Of a stretch of DNA of 64,000 bases, positions 8,628 to 17,342 are shown piece by piece. Positions within the stretch are counted from its first letter, which is position 1; the number at the start of each line of letters is the position of its first letter. Both the position numbers and the translations under genes were made by a program. This DNA comes from DASUGC01 sp035606665. Its GTDB lineage: Bacteria; Acidobacteriota; Vicinamibacteria; Vicinamibacterales; SCN-69-37. Location: contig DATNEY010000053.1 in NCBI GenBank assembly GCA_035606665.1, positions 62,001 to 126,000 of the forward strand, in the 5' to 3' direction. A model generated the notes under the pieces. That model saw only the letters and a list, made by a program, of their open reading frames with translations. It was not told the origin of the DNA and searched no databases.

Positions 8628-9392
8628 ATGTCCGTGCGAGCGTGTGACAGCCACGCGCACGTGATTGGCGACCCCGCCGTCTTTCCGTTCCGCGACGGCC
8701 GGGGCTATACGCCGTCGCCTGCCTCGCTCGAGGCGTACCTGGCGATGCTCGATCGGTACGGCGTCGCGCAGGGCGTGCTCGTGCAGCCCAGTGTGTACGG
8801 CTACGACAACCGGTGCCTGCTCGATGCGCTCGATCGCGCCTCCGGCCGCCTCTCCGGCATCGTCGTGCCATCGCCGGATGCGTCGTCTCGCGATTTCGAG
8901 GAGATGCACAAGCGCGGCGTGCGTGGTGTGCGTTCCAATCTGATCAACCCCGGCGGCCTGCGGCCGGACGTCGTCGCAGGCTGGCAATCCGTGATGCGCG
9001 ACCTTGGCTGGCGCGTCGAGCTTCACATCGCGACAGAGGAGATCCCGGATCTCGCGGGTTTCGTCGCGCAATTCGGCGTACCGGTTGTCATCGATCACAT
9101 GGGGCGACCCACGCCGGGCCGTACCAGTCTCAGCCCCGTGTCACCGGCCCTGCGACAACTGATCGATCTTGTTCGCGCCGGCGCCTGCCGCGTGAAGCTC
9201 AGCGCGCCGTATCGGCTTTCGAATCAGGCCCCACCGTGGCACGACGTCACGCCACTCGCGCGGGCGCTTATCGCTGCAAACCCTCAGGGTTGGCTGTGGG
9301 GCACCGATTGGCCGCACGTGGACACCGCGCCGCCGGTGGACACGAGCGACCTGTTCAAGGCTCTTGAAGCGTGGTGCGGGACTGAGGACTGA
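8628..9392 (+). CDS. Amidohydrolase-2 family hydrolase, probable sugar lactonase (COG3618 type)
   Basis: 254 residues, ATG 5 bases after the dehydratase stop. It is a TIM-barrel metal-dependent hydrolase: DSHAH near the N-terminus (His9, His11), the substrate-side motif DHMGRP, and the late-strand Asp in GTDWPH. The family contains L-fucono- and L-rhamnono-lactonases, 4-sulfomuconolactonase and LigI (2-pyrone-4,6-dicarboxylate lactonase). With a sugar-acid dehydratase directly upstream and a Gfo/Idh dehydrogenase divergent, hydrolysis of a sugar lactone is the best guess. LigI-like activity on an aromatic-ring-cleavage lactone is the main alternative. Confidence 0.85.
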   Translation: MSVRACDSHAHVIGDPAVFPFRDGRGYTPSPASLEAYLAMLDRYGVAQGVLVQPSVYGYDNRCLLDALDRASGRLSGIVVPSPDASSRDFEEMHKRGVRGVRSNLINPGGLRPDVVAGWQSVMRDLGWRVELHIATEEIPDLAGFVAQFGVPVVIDHMGRPTPGRTSLSPVSPALRQLIDLVRAGACRVKLSAPYRLSNQAPPWHDVTPLARALIAANPQGWLWGTDWPHVDTAPPVDTSDLFKALEAWCGTED

Positions 9393-9405
9393 TACGATCT
9401 GAAGC

Positions 9406-10599
9406 GTGAGTAATCCGAACGATCAAGACACACCAGAAGAAGACTTCGCGACGCTGTTTGCGGCGTCCGTTCAGACCCGGAAGCTTACGACCGGTCAGAC
9501 CGTCGACGGCAGGATCGTCACGATTGGGCCTGAGGTCGCGCTTGTCGACGTCGGCTCGAAGGGTGAAGCCGCCATCGCGACCGCCGAGTTGAAGAACGGT
9601 GACGGTGAGCTCGAGTTCAAGGCCGGCGATCGCATCCAGGCGACGATCGTGTCGATGCAGGGCGAGATCACATTGTCGCGCCGCTTGCAGCGTGGCGCCG
9701 CGACGCGCCGGCAGATCGAGGACGCGTTTCGCGCGGGCCTTCCCGTCGAGGGCAAGGTCGAGAGCCAGGTCAAGGGCGGGTACAGCGTCACGATCGCGCA
9801 GCAGCGGGCCTTCTGTCCCGCGTCGCAGATCGACACGGTCCGCGACACGGATCCGGCGTCGCATCTCGGTCGCGTGTTGACCTTCCGCATCGTCGAGTAC
9901 GGCGAGAACGGCCGGAAGTTCGTCGTGTCCCGGCGAGCGCTGATGGAGGCCGAACAGGCCCTGCGCGCCGAGGAGGTTCGCCGGTCGCTGATCGTCGGCG
10001 CGGTCGTCTCCGGGCGCGTTGTCTCGGTGCGTGACTTCGGTGCGTTCGTGGATCTCGGCGGCGGCGTGCAGGGTCTGCTGCACATCTCAGAGATGGGCTG
10101 GTCGCGCGTGCAGGATCCGTCGCTCATCGCGAAGCCGGGCGAAGAGATCACGGTGAAGATTCTCAGGATCGACGGCGACAAGATCGCGCTGGGGCTGAAG
10201 CAGCTTGCGGACGATCCGTGGTCATCGGCTGCGACGACGTACCCAACGGGGCAGGTGACGAAAGGCCGCGTGAGTCGCATCGCCGAGTTCGGCGTCTTCG
10301 CCGAGCTCGAGCCCGGTGTTGTGGGCCTCGTTCCTCGCAGCGAAACTGGGATTGCCAGCGATGCAGACTTGAAGAAAGCGTTCCCGATCGGCACGAATCT
10401 CGACCTGATGGTGCTCGAGTGCGATCCGGCCGGCCGCCGGATTCGGCTCAGCATCACGGGAATTCAGAGGGCTGAGGAAGCCGCGGAAGTACGCGACTAC
10501 GCCGCTCGCGAGACCGACGCGGGCGAGTCGTCCGGATTCGGATCGCTCGCCGATAAGCTCAGAGGCGCGCTCGACCGGGGCTCCTCCAAGAATTCGTAG
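9406..10599 (+). CDS. S1-domain RNA-binding protein with four S1 repeats (short RpsA-like)
   Basis: 397 residues from a GTG at 9406, 13 bases after the lactonase stop. Four S1 OB-fold repeats are visible at roughly residues 28-95, 111-180, 196-263 and 280-347; the third (GAVVSGRVVSVRDFGAFVDLGGGVQGLLHISEM) is closest to consensus and the first two are degenerate. The first ~20 residues are acidic. Classical ribosomal protein S1 of Proteobacteria has six repeats; four-repeat forms occur in several phyla. It probably binds mRNA and assists translation in the cytosol. It is not next to cmk, the usual partner of rpsA, so this could be a paralogue. Confidence 0.85.
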   Translation: MSNPNDQDTPEEDFATLFAASVQTRKLTTGQTVDGRIVTIGPEVALVDVGSKGEAAIATAELKNGDGELEFKAGDRIQATIVSMQGEITLSRRLQRGAATRRQIEDAFRAGLPVEGKVESQVKGGYSVTIAQQRAFCPASQIDTVRDTDPASHLGRVLTFRIVEYGENGRKFVVSRRALMEAEQALRAEEVRRSLIVGAVVSGRVVSVRDFGAFVDLGGGVQGLLHISEMGWSRVQDPSLIAKPGEEITVKILRIDGDKIALGLKQLADDPWSSAATTYPTGQVTKGRVSRIAEFGVFAELEPGVVGLVPRSETGIASDADLKKAFPIGTNLDLMVLECDPAGRRIRLSITGIQRAEEAAEVRDYAARETDAGESSGFGSLADKLRGALDRGSSKNS

Positions 10600-10733
10600 T
10601 ACCCGGCTCGATCACTCCATCCAAATGGTCACCGCCTCATCGCAGGGCGGCATTCGCTCTGGCGCGGCGTGGCACTTCAATTGCGTTGCGCCTGCTCAAC
10701 ACTGGCCCGGAGGCTGGTGTATCCGCCGCGTCG

Positions 10734-10781
10734 CTTGACGTGCCGTGGTATCGGGCAGGGGTGCCACCACGGCATGTCAAG
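10734..10781. promoter_or_regulatory. Large near-perfect inverted repeat upstream of the VWFA gene
   Basis: CTTGACGTGCCGTGGT (10734-10749) pairs with ACCACGGCATGTCAAG (10766-10781): 16 positions with one mismatch around a 16-base loop, ending 30 bases before the ATG at 10811. It could be an RNA hairpin acting on readthrough or translation, or an operator for a dimeric regulator. The rest of 10600-10810 shows no gene. Confidence 0.6.
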
Positions 10782-10810
10782 TGACGCGCGGTGAAAAAGG
10801 GAGAGAGGCG

Positions 10811-12739
10811 ATGTCTATACGGGGTGGAAAGCTCCTGTGGTTCGTCGTGTGCCTCCTCGCGTCGGTTCAGTGGGGCCTGGCGCGGCAACAATCGGAAACA
10901 AGCGCTGTCATCGCAGGAACGGTCATCGATAGCAGTGGTGGTGTCATTCCAGGCGCAACAGTCGCGCTCGAACACGACGCAAAGACCCTCGCAACGAAAG
11001 TCACCGACTCAAAGGGCCAATTCACGTTCGACAACGTCGCCGCCGGTGCGTACCGCCTGCGCGCGTCCCTGCAGGGATTCAAGACACTGACGAGGGACTT
11101 ACAGGTCGCGGGAGGCGCGAAGCACACGGGCCTGAAACTCGTCCTCGAAGTCGGCTCGATGTCGGAGGAAGTCACGGTCATGGCGGCCACTTCCGCGATC
11201 AGCAGCCAGACGACGACGTTCACGACGCGCTCGGGCACCGCCAGCGCGAGGCAGACGCGAGGGCGCGATCTCACTGCCGCGACAACCGACGAACGGTATG
11301 GGCAGATCACCCCCAATCAGTTCCAGTTGACGTCCGAACATCCGCTCTCGACGTTCGCGGCGGATGTCGATACCGCGTCGTACACCAACGTCCGGCGATT
11401 CTTGTCGAAAGGGCAGTTGCCGCCGATCGACGCGGTGCGTGTCGAGGAGCTGATCAACTATTTCCGTTTTCCATACGCGGAGCCCACGGACGGGCGGCCC
11501 GTGTCTATCACGACGGAAGTCAGCGACTGTCCGTGGGCCAGAGGCCACAAGCTGGCGTTGATCGGCCTGCGCGCGAAGGCCATCGACGATCGGGAAGCGC
11601 CCGGTCGAAACATCACGCTGCTGCTCGACGTGTCCGGCTCCATGGCGCCGCCTGAGAGACTGCCGCTCATCAAGACGGCGCTGCGGATGTTTGTCGACAC
11701 CCTGCGTGACGAGGATCGAATCGCGATCGTCGTGTACGCGAGCGCAAGCGGGCTCGTTCTGCCGGCGACGCCGGGATCTCAGCGTCAGCGGATCCATGAC
11801 GCGATCGAGAGCCTCGACGCCGGAGGCTCGACGAACGGCGCGGACGGGATCCGGCTGGCTTATCAGGTCGCCACGCGCAACTTCATTCGCGGCGGCACCA
11901 ACCGCGTGATTCTTGCGACTGACGGCGACTTCAACGTCGGGACCACTTCCCATGCGGATCTCGTCGCGTTGATCGAGCGCGAACGGCAATCCGGCGTGTT
12001 CCTGTCGGTCCTGGGCGTCGGCAGCGGCAATCTCAAGGACGCGACGATGGAGATGCTGGCTGACAAGGGGAACGGCCACTACGCCTACCTCGATTCGCTG
12101 CAGGAGGCGCGCCGCGTCCTGGTGCGCGAGGGTGGTGCGACGCTCGAGACAGTCGCCAAGGATGTGAAGTTCCAGATCGAGTTCAATCCGCAGCAGGTGG
12201 CGGCCTACCGGCTGATTGGCTACGAGAACAGGCTCCTCGCGGATCGCGACTTCAACGACGACACGAAAGACGCGGGCGAACTCGGCGCGGGCCATTCGGT
12301 GACCGTGCTGTATGAGATTGTTCCGGCGGGCAGCCGGCTCCCGAAGGAAATGGCGTCCGGATCTGGGAGCCGTCCAGAGATCGATCCCCTGCGCTATCAA
12401 GTCACTCGCCAATCGGTGCCGCCGGCCGTCGCCGACGAGTTGATGATGGTGAAGGTGCGCTACAAGGCGCCACACGGAAGCCGAAGCGAGCTGATGACGC
12501 GGCAGGTGCGTGAGTCCGAACCGGCACGGTACCTATCGTTTGCGTCGGCAGTCGCCGAGTTCGGTTTGCTGTTGCGAGAGGACCGGCCAATGGCCGATCG
12601 CTGGAGAGCGTTGTCCACCAGGCTCAAGGGCGCTGCGGGCGCGGGAACTCCTGCGGAACGAGAGCTCCTCGCTGAGCTTGTCGAGACCGCAGCTGCGCTG
12701 AAGAAGACCGCCGCCGAACGCGAACAGCAGGAGTGGTAA
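10811..12739 (+). CDS. YfbK-like von Willebrand factor A protein with N-terminal carboxypeptidase-regulatory domain
   Basis: 642 residues from the ATG at 10811, behind the purine-rich GGGAGAGAGG; the open frame extends 22 codons upstream without a good ribosome site. A signal peptide covers residues ~1-25. Residues ~32-120 form a carboxypeptidase-regulatory (transthyretin-like) domain (AGTVIDSSGGVIPGATV). A YfbK-type N-terminal domain follows (HPLSTFAADVDTASY), then a VWFA domain with intact MIDAS residues Asp273-x-Ser275-x-Ser277 in LLDVSGSM, then a DUF3520-like C-terminal region. The protein is exported and probably binds a partner through a metal ion. The VWFA plus DUF3520 part matches the widespread YfbK family of unknown function; the added front domain resembles that of the Oar-like receptors in this window. 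Confidence 0.9.
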   Translation: MSIRGGKLLWFVVCLLASVQWGLARQQSETSAVIAGTVIDSSGGVIPGATVALEHDAKTLATKVTDSKGQFTFDNVAAGAYRLRASLQGFKTLTRDLQVAGGAKHTGLKLVLEVGSMSEEVTVMAATSAISSQTTTFTTRSGTASARQTRGRDLTAATTDERYGQITPNQFQLTSEHPLSTFAADVDTASYTNVRRFLSKGQLPPIDAVRVEELINYFRFPYAEPTDGRPVSITTEVSDCPWARGHKLALIGLRAKAIDDREAPGRNITLLLDVSGSMAPPERLPLIKTALRMFVDTLRDEDRIAIVVYASASGLVLPATPGSQRQRIHDAIESLDAGGSTNGADGIRLAYQVATRNFIRGGTNRVILATDGDFNVGTTSHADLVALIERERQSGVFLSVLGVGSGNLKDATMEMLADKGNGHYAYLDSLQEARRVLVREGGATLETVAKDVKFQIEFNPQQVAAYRLIGYENRLLADRDFNDDTKDAGELGAGHSVTVLYEIVPAGSRLPKEMASGSGSRPEIDPLRYQVTRQSVPPAVADELMMVKVRYKAPHGSRSELMTRQVRESEPARYLSFASAVAEFGLLLREDRPMADRWRALSTRLKGAAGAGTPAERELLAELVETAAALKKTAAEREQQEW

Positions 12740-12752
12740 TCTCGAACACCTG

Positions 12753-13040
12753 ATGCCCGAGCCGGCCGTCATCCATCGTCCAGGAAGCAACGGCCGCTCG
12801 GGCGTCTTCGAGATGCAGATCAACGGAACCGGCGTCGCGTTCCTCGACTACGGCCTGCCTGACGAACGTACATTCAATATCGACTACGTCGAAGTGACGC
12901 CGGCGATGCGCGGACGGCAACTGGGTGAGCGCCTTGTTGACGCAGCGGTGGAGTGGGCCAAAGGCGAGAACCGTCGTGTCACCGCGACGTGTGGCTTCGC
13001 GCGCCGGGTGCTCGCGGCAAGACACCCGAAGACTGAATGA
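12753..13040 (+). CDS. Small GNAT-like N-acetyltransferase (YjdJ/COG2388 type)
   Basis: 95 residues, 13 bases after the VWFA gene. It has the short GNAT fold of the YjdJ group: FLDYGLPDERTFNIDYVEVTP, then the acetyl-CoA loop as RGRQLGERLVDAAVEWA, and a closing CGFARRVL segment. These ~90-residue single-domain acetyltransferases are cytosolic and have no settled substrate. It starts with ATG without a strong Shine-Dalgarno, so coupling to the preceding gene is possible. Confidence 0.85.
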   Translation: MPEPAVIHRPGSNGRSGVFEMQINGTGVAFLDYGLPDERTFNIDYVEVTPAMRGRQLGERLVDAAVEWAKGENRRVTATCGFARRVLAARHPKTE

Positions 13041-13086
13041 GAAGGGCGGCTAGTCCGCGGGCGGGGTCAGGCCATCTTCGCGAGTG

Positions 13087-13551
13087 TCACGACGACACTC
13101 CCGCTTCGCGTTCCGTCAATCCCGCCGGCGGTATTTCGTTCAGCGATAACCAGTAGTCTCCGATGAGCTTGGCCGTCACCAGGAAGTCCCTGAACGAGAT
13201 GGGCTTGCGGACGTAGGAGTTCGCGCCCAGCCGGTACGCGGCCGCGAGGTCTGACAGTTCGTTCGATGACGTCAGAACCACGACCGGGAGAAACCGTGTG
13301 CGCGGGTGCGCGCGAATGCGCCTGAGCACCTGGAAGCCATCGACACCCGGCAGTTTGAGATCGAGTAACACGAGCGACGGCAGCTGCTGCGGCGAAGCCG
13401 TGGCAGGCGATCCAAGGAGCACGTCCACGGCTTCCGTGCCGTCGCGCGCGACCGTGATGCCGTCGGTGGCGTTGGCCGAGCGGAACGCCCGGATCGCCAG
13501 CTCCGCATCGTCAGCGTTGTCCTCCACGAGCAGGATCTGTCGCGAACTCAT
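13087..13551 (-). CDS. Single-domain response regulator, Rcp1-like
   Basis: 154 residues. The start at 13551 shares one base with the stop of the kinase gene (TGATG), fixing the start and indicating coupling. It has only a receiver domain: acidic pair in LVEDNADD (10-14), phospho-acceptor Asp64 in VLLDLKLPG, the Thr/Ser switch in VLTSSNE and the conserved Lys in VRKPIS. It belongs to the Rcp1 group that pairs with phytochrome-like or CHASE3 kinases. Without an output domain it probably relays the signal by protein contact. Confidence 0.93.
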   Translation of the reverse strand: MSSRQILLVEDNADDAELAIRAFRSANATDGITVARDGTEAVDVLLGSPATASPQQLPSLVLLDLKLPGVDGFQVLRRIRAHPRTRFLPVVVLTSSNELSDLAAAYRLGANSYVRKPISFRDFLVTAKLIGDYWLSLNEIPPAGLTEREAGVSS

Positions 13552-15053
13552 CACGACGCCCCGTCCGGCTCGAGCGTGAAATAGAACGTAGCGCCGGCGT
13601 TGACGGCACCCTCCGCCCAGATGCGCCCGCCATGCCGGGCGATGATGCGCTGCACGATCGCGAGGCCGATGCCGGTACCCTCGAAATCGCGCGGGTGGTG
13701 GAGCCGCTGAAAGGCGCCAAAGAGCCGCGCGGACTGCGTCATGTCGAAGCCCGCGCCGTTGTCCCGAACGTGGAAGACGCGTCCCGCGCCATTGGGGGAG
13801 ACGCCGATCTCGATCCGCGGACATTCGGTCTTGCCCGTGTACTTCCACGCGTTGTCGATGAGGTTCTGCAGGGCGATCTGCACGAGCTCGGGATCGGCCT
13901 CCGCGGTGAGGCCCGGCGCGACCTGGACGTCGACCCTTCGCTCGGGAGTCCGCCGCGCTAGATCCGCGGCAATGGCGGCCGCCGACGCCGCGAGATCCAC
14001 GGGCGTCCGCTTGAGCTCGATTCGGCTCAGCCTCGAGAGGTTGAGCAACTCGTCGATCAGCTTGCTCATTCTTCCGGCCGCCGCGCGGACGCGGCGAAGT
14101 GAGTCACGCGCCGGCTCGCTGAGATCGCCCGCACAGTCGAGTTCCAGGGCTTCGCTGAATCCGTCAATCGCACGCAGCGGCGCGCGTAGATCATGCGACA
14201 CCGAGTAGCTGAAGGCTTCGAGTTCGCGATTGGCTGTCTCGAGCTGGGCGGTTCGCTCGCGGAGCTCGACGTCGCGCCGCCTCAACAGCCGGGCGGCCGC
14301 GCGCAATCTCGCATCGACGAGGCCGATCTCGTCCTCGCCGACCGGCAGCGGCTCGGGTGGCAGTCCGCGTGCGAGGCGGTCGGCGTTCGAGGCCAGCGCT
14401 GCGGCACGGCGGCTGACGCCGCGCGCGAGCACAACCGCGGCGACGACGCCGCCGCCCGCACACAGGACGGACGCCGCAAGAAAGCCAAAAAAGTAGACCG
14501 TACGCGTCCGTTGCCGCTCGTTGCTCTGGGCTGAAGCGACGGCAAGCTGGCGCCGCTCCATCGTCAGTGAGAGCGTGCGGATCTGCTCGAGGTTGGCGGT
14601 GCTCCGGTTGAGCACCGCGCCTTCGCCAAGTGACGCCAGCGTCGGCGCCGCGCCGCCCGACAGCCGATGCAGCACGGTCAGCTCGTCGTCCACCATGCGC
14701 TTGAGCGTAGCGAGTGATTCTCGCAGCTCAGGGTCGATGACGGCATTGTCCAGCGTCGCGATGTTCGCGGGCAGCCGCTCCACGGCGGCAAGGTAACGCC
14801 GCAGCGACGCATTGCTTTCAGTCAGCAGGTAGTTGCGCGCCCCTCCGTCGGCATCGAGCAGGTCGCTGAAGACTCGAGCGAGGCCGGCCTGCACGTACAG
14901 CGTGCGTGTTTCCGTGTTGACCGGCCGCCCGCGCTGAATGATCGCGAATACCACTGCCAGCCAGAACACCGCGATTGGCACCAGCGGCAGGGCGACGACA
15001 ATCAGCCCTTTGGTCCGCAGTCCGTAGGCTGACCATCTGAGGAACTTCGGCAT
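13551..15053 (-). CDS. CHASE3-type membrane sensor histidine kinase
   Basis: 500 residues. Membrane segments at ~15-38 and ~187-210 flank an extracytoplasmic helical domain that matches CHASE3 (LLDADGGARNYLLTES). A HAMP-like linker (~211-265) and coiled coil lead to the H-box SYSVSHDLRAPLRAIDGFS with His287, and the ATPase has the N, G1 and G2 boxes (LIDNAWKYT, DNGAGFD, GTGIGLAIVQRII). It begins 9 bases after the hybrid kinase gene and overlaps the response regulator by one base, so the three form a phosphorelay operon. The signal is unknown. Confidence 0.93.
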   Translation of the reverse strand: MPKFLRWSAYGLRTKGLIVVALPLVPIAVFWLAVVFAIIQRGRPVNTETRTLYVQAGLARVFSDLLDADGGARNYLLTESNASLRRYLAAVERLPANIATLDNAVIDPELRESLATLKRMVDDELTVLHRLSGGAAPTLASLGEGAVLNRSTANLEQIRTLSLTMERRQLAVASAQSNERQRTRTVYFFGFLAASVLCAGGGVVAAVVLARGVSRRAAALASNADRLARGLPPEPLPVGEDEIGLVDARLRAAARLLRRRDVELRERTAQLETANRELEAFSYSVSHDLRAPLRAIDGFSEALELDCAGDLSEPARDSLRRVRAAAGRMSKLIDELLNLSRLSRIELKRTPVDLAASAAAIAADLARRTPERRVDVQVAPGLTAEADPELVQIALQNLIDNAWKYTGKTECPRIEIGVSPNGAGRVFHVRDNGAGFDMTQSARLFGAFQRLHHPRDFEGTGIGLAIVQRIIARHGGRIWAEGAVNAGATFYFTLEPDGAS

Positions 15054-15062
15054 GACGCGCCG

Positions 15063-16247
15063 TTACCGCCGGACCTTGCGGCCTGACCAGTGTTCCGGCG
15101 CCTCGGGCGTCCGGGGCAAGTAGATGGTGAACACCGCGCCGTGTCCCGGCTCGCTGTCCACGAAGACCGACCCCCCCGTCTGCCGCACGATGCCGTAGAC
15201 CGTCGCGAGGCCCAAGCCGGTGCCCTTGCCGACCTCCTTCGTCGTAAAGAAAGGATCGAAGATCTTCGCCTTGATGTCCGGCGCGATGCCGCTGCCCGTG
15301 TCGCTCACTTCGAGCACGACCCAGTCTCCCGCCTGCGAAGGACGCGCGGTGATCTCTCCGGGCTTGACCGTCACGTGACTGGTCGCGATCCTGAACGTGC
15401 CGCCCTTCGGCATGGCGTCTCGGGCATTGGTTGCCAGGTTGAGGAGCACCTGCTCGACCTGCAGGCGGTCTCCCTTGATCGACCACGGCTCCCGCTCGAA
15501 CTGCGTTTCAATGGTCACGAGGGGACCGACCAGCCGCTGGAGCAGTCCCAGTTCGTCGTGGATAACCTCGTTCAGATTGAGCACCGCCTTCTGCATGACC
15601 TGCTGGCGGCTGAACGCGAGCAGCTGACGCGTGAGCTCGGCGGCGTGCCGGCCGGCGCGCTTGATCTCCTCGACGTCATCGCGATGTTTGTCGCCAGGCG
15701 CCAGGCTCTGCAGCACGAGATCGGCGTAGCTGAGAATGGCTGCCAGGAGGTTATTGAAATCGTGCGCCACGCCGCCTGCCAGGCGGCCGATCGCCTCCAT
15801 CTGCTGCGATTCGGCGAGCTGCCGCTGCGATTCCTCCAGCGCCGCCGCGATCCGCCGCTGTTCCGCCCTGAGCCCCGATGCGACGAGTTCGCGCTCGACG
15901 ACCGGCGCGAGTCTGTGCAGCGTGTTCTTCACGATGAAGTCGCTGGCCCCGGCGCGCATGGCGGCCACCGCGTGTTCCTCACCGCGCGTGCCGGACACGA
16001 CGATGAAGGGCAGTTCCGGATCGAAGCACTTCACGAGCGACAGCGCTTCGTCTCCGCTGAAGCCGGGCATGTTGTGGTCGGAGATGACCACGTCCCATTC
16101 GCCCGTGGCGAGCGCGTTGCGCAGCGCCGGTCCTGTATCCACGCGGGTGACTTCCGGCGCGAAGCCCTTTCGTTGCAGCTCGATTTTCAGCAGGCGGGCA
16201 TCGTCTTCCGAGTCTTCGACCATCAGGACGTTGACGGGCCGTGACAT
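15063..16247 (-). CDS. Receiver-histidine kinase hybrid protein, soluble
   Basis: 394 residues with the strong ribosome site AGGAGGaacgaac before the ATG. Residues 1-120 are a receiver domain (ED at 11-12, phospho-acceptor Asp57 in ISDHNMPG, VVSGT, FIVKNTL). A coiled coil leads to a HisKA domain with His162 in GGVAHDFNNLLAAI, and a HATPase domain with NLATNARDAM, SDTGSGI and GTGLGLATVYGIV. There is no membrane segment. The receiver-first order fits a relay kinase controlled by phosphorylation. It is the first gene of the phosphorelay operon. Two small inverted repeats at 16263-16308 lie just upstream. Confidence 0.93.
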   Translation of the reverse strand: MSRPVNVLMVEDSEDDARLLKIELQRKGFAPEVTRVDTGPALRNALATGEWDVVISDHNMPGFSGDEALSLVKCFDPELPFIVVSGTRGEEHAVAAMRAGASDFIVKNTLHRLAPVVERELVASGLRAEQRRIAAALEESQRQLAESQQMEAIGRLAGGVAHDFNNLLAAILSYADLVLQSLAPGDKHRDDVEEIKRAGRHAAELTRQLLAFSRQQVMQKAVLNLNEVIHDELGLLQRLVGPLVTIETQFEREPWSIKGDRLQVEQVLLNLATNARDAMPKGGTFRIATSHVTVKPGEITARPSQAGDWVVLEVSDTGSGIAPDIKAKIFDPFFTTKEVGKGTGLGLATVYGIVRQTGGSVFVDSEPGHGAVFTIYLPRTPEAPEHWSGRKVRR

Positions 16248-16262
16248 GTTCGTTCCTCCTCA

Positions 16263-16308
16263 GCGGCAGACGCGAGTAGCTTTCGCGTGCCGCCGTAGGG
16301 AAACGGCG
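16263..16308. promoter_or_regulatory. Two short inverted repeats upstream of the phosphorelay operon
   Basis: GCGGCAGACGCGA (16263-16275) pairs imperfectly with TCGCGTGCCGC (16283-16293), and CGCCGT (16291-16296) pairs with ACGGCG (16303-16308). They lie 16-61 bases upstream of the kinase start and could be operator or leader structures. The rest of 16309-16475 shows nothing recognisable. Confidence 0.3.
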
Positions 16309-16475
16309 AGGGGCGGACGCAGTGCTCCCGCGAATGACGCGGACGTGCCGGGGACGAGCACATCGGGATTAGCAAGAGCAGTACCGTGATTGGACCGCCG
16401 GTTTTTGCGCGTCAGAGCGCCTTCTCCGGTATCGCGCCTTCGGTGAAGGCACGATTCCCGGGGTTGCGATCACGA

Positions 16476-17261
16476 TTAGGAAATGATCTCGGGCGTGAGG
16501 ACCTTCTCGTCGATCTTCCCGCCGATGACGCTGACGTAATAGGCCCTGGCGGTGGCGCGCGTGGCGACGACGCGCTTCACGCCCGCTTCCTCGAAGTAGA
16601 TCCCGGCGTCGTTGTCGCACGCGTACCCGGGCTTCATCTGGCCGGACAGAATCAGCTTCTGATACAGCGGCCGCCGGCCGGGTTCGGCGTCGTAGTGGGG
16701 CGAGTGGCTGCCCTTGAGGAAGCCGAGGCACTGCACGATTGAGAGCTCCTTCGGCCGCGAGTCGGTCGTGCCCTCCTCGAACCAGCACAGCGAGCCCGCG
16801 CTCGCGCCGCCGAGCACAATGCCGCGATCCCACGCCTGCCGGAGAATCTGATCGACGCCCTGCGCCTTCCAGATCGCCTGCTGGTTGAGCGTGTTGCCGC
16901 CCGAGGCCACGATGCCATCGACGTTCAACAACACTTCGTCCCAGCCGCGGGTCTGTCTCGTGCTGGCGATGAACATCTCCTGCACGAGCGGCTCGACGTT
17001 GAGCGGCGCGCAGTTGCGGTACCAGCCCAGGATGCTGGCCTGGGAGTCCGCCGAGGCCGTGGGCAGATAGAGCAGCTTCGGCCGTGTCTTGCCGGTGAGC
17101 TCCGCCATGTACTTGATGAACGTCGTGCCGTAGTTGCCGCCGGCGATGAGGATCTTTCGCGTCGCCGCGGCGCGGCCCACTGAATTTGATGTCGACCAGC
17201 CGCCGACGCCCATGCCGATGGCGCCAAGAACAGTACTCTTGAGGAAGTCTCTGCGCTGCAT
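16476..17261 (-). CDS. Tat-exported peptidase S51 (cyanophycinase / dipeptidase E-like)
   Basis: 261 residues. The N-terminus MQRRDFLKSTVLGAIGMGVGG is a Tat-type signal (RRDFLK plus hydrophobic stretch). The catalytic Ser155 sits in the nucleophile elbow GGASAGSLCW, as in the S51 family (PepE, cyanophycinase), and the Gly-rich start IAGGNYGTTF plus VASGGNTLNQQ are typical. The enzyme probably cleaves small or Asp-containing peptides outside the cytoplasm. It runs in the same direction as the phosphorelay genes with a 228-base gap, so a shared transcript is uncertain. The divergent radical SAM gene starts 81 bases away. Confidence 0.88.
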   Translation of the reverse strand: MQRRDFLKSTVLGAIGMGVGGWSTSNSVGRAAATRKILIAGGNYGTTFIKYMAELTGKTRPKLLYLPTASADSQASILGWYRNCAPLNVEPLVQEMFIASTRQTRGWDEVLLNVDGIVASGGNTLNQQAIWKAQGVDQILRQAWDRGIVLGGASAGSLCWFEEGTTDSRPKELSIVQCLGFLKGSHSPHYDAEPGRRPLYQKLILSGQMKPGYACDNDAGIYFEEAGVKRVVATRATARAYYVSVIGGKIDEKVLTPEIIS

Positions 17262-17342
17262 GGCGCGATTATCACCCCAGAAACCCCGCGGGCGTATAGT
17301 CACAGTGTCGGGGGTCTGGGGGCCAAGCGCCCAGAGCAAGCA

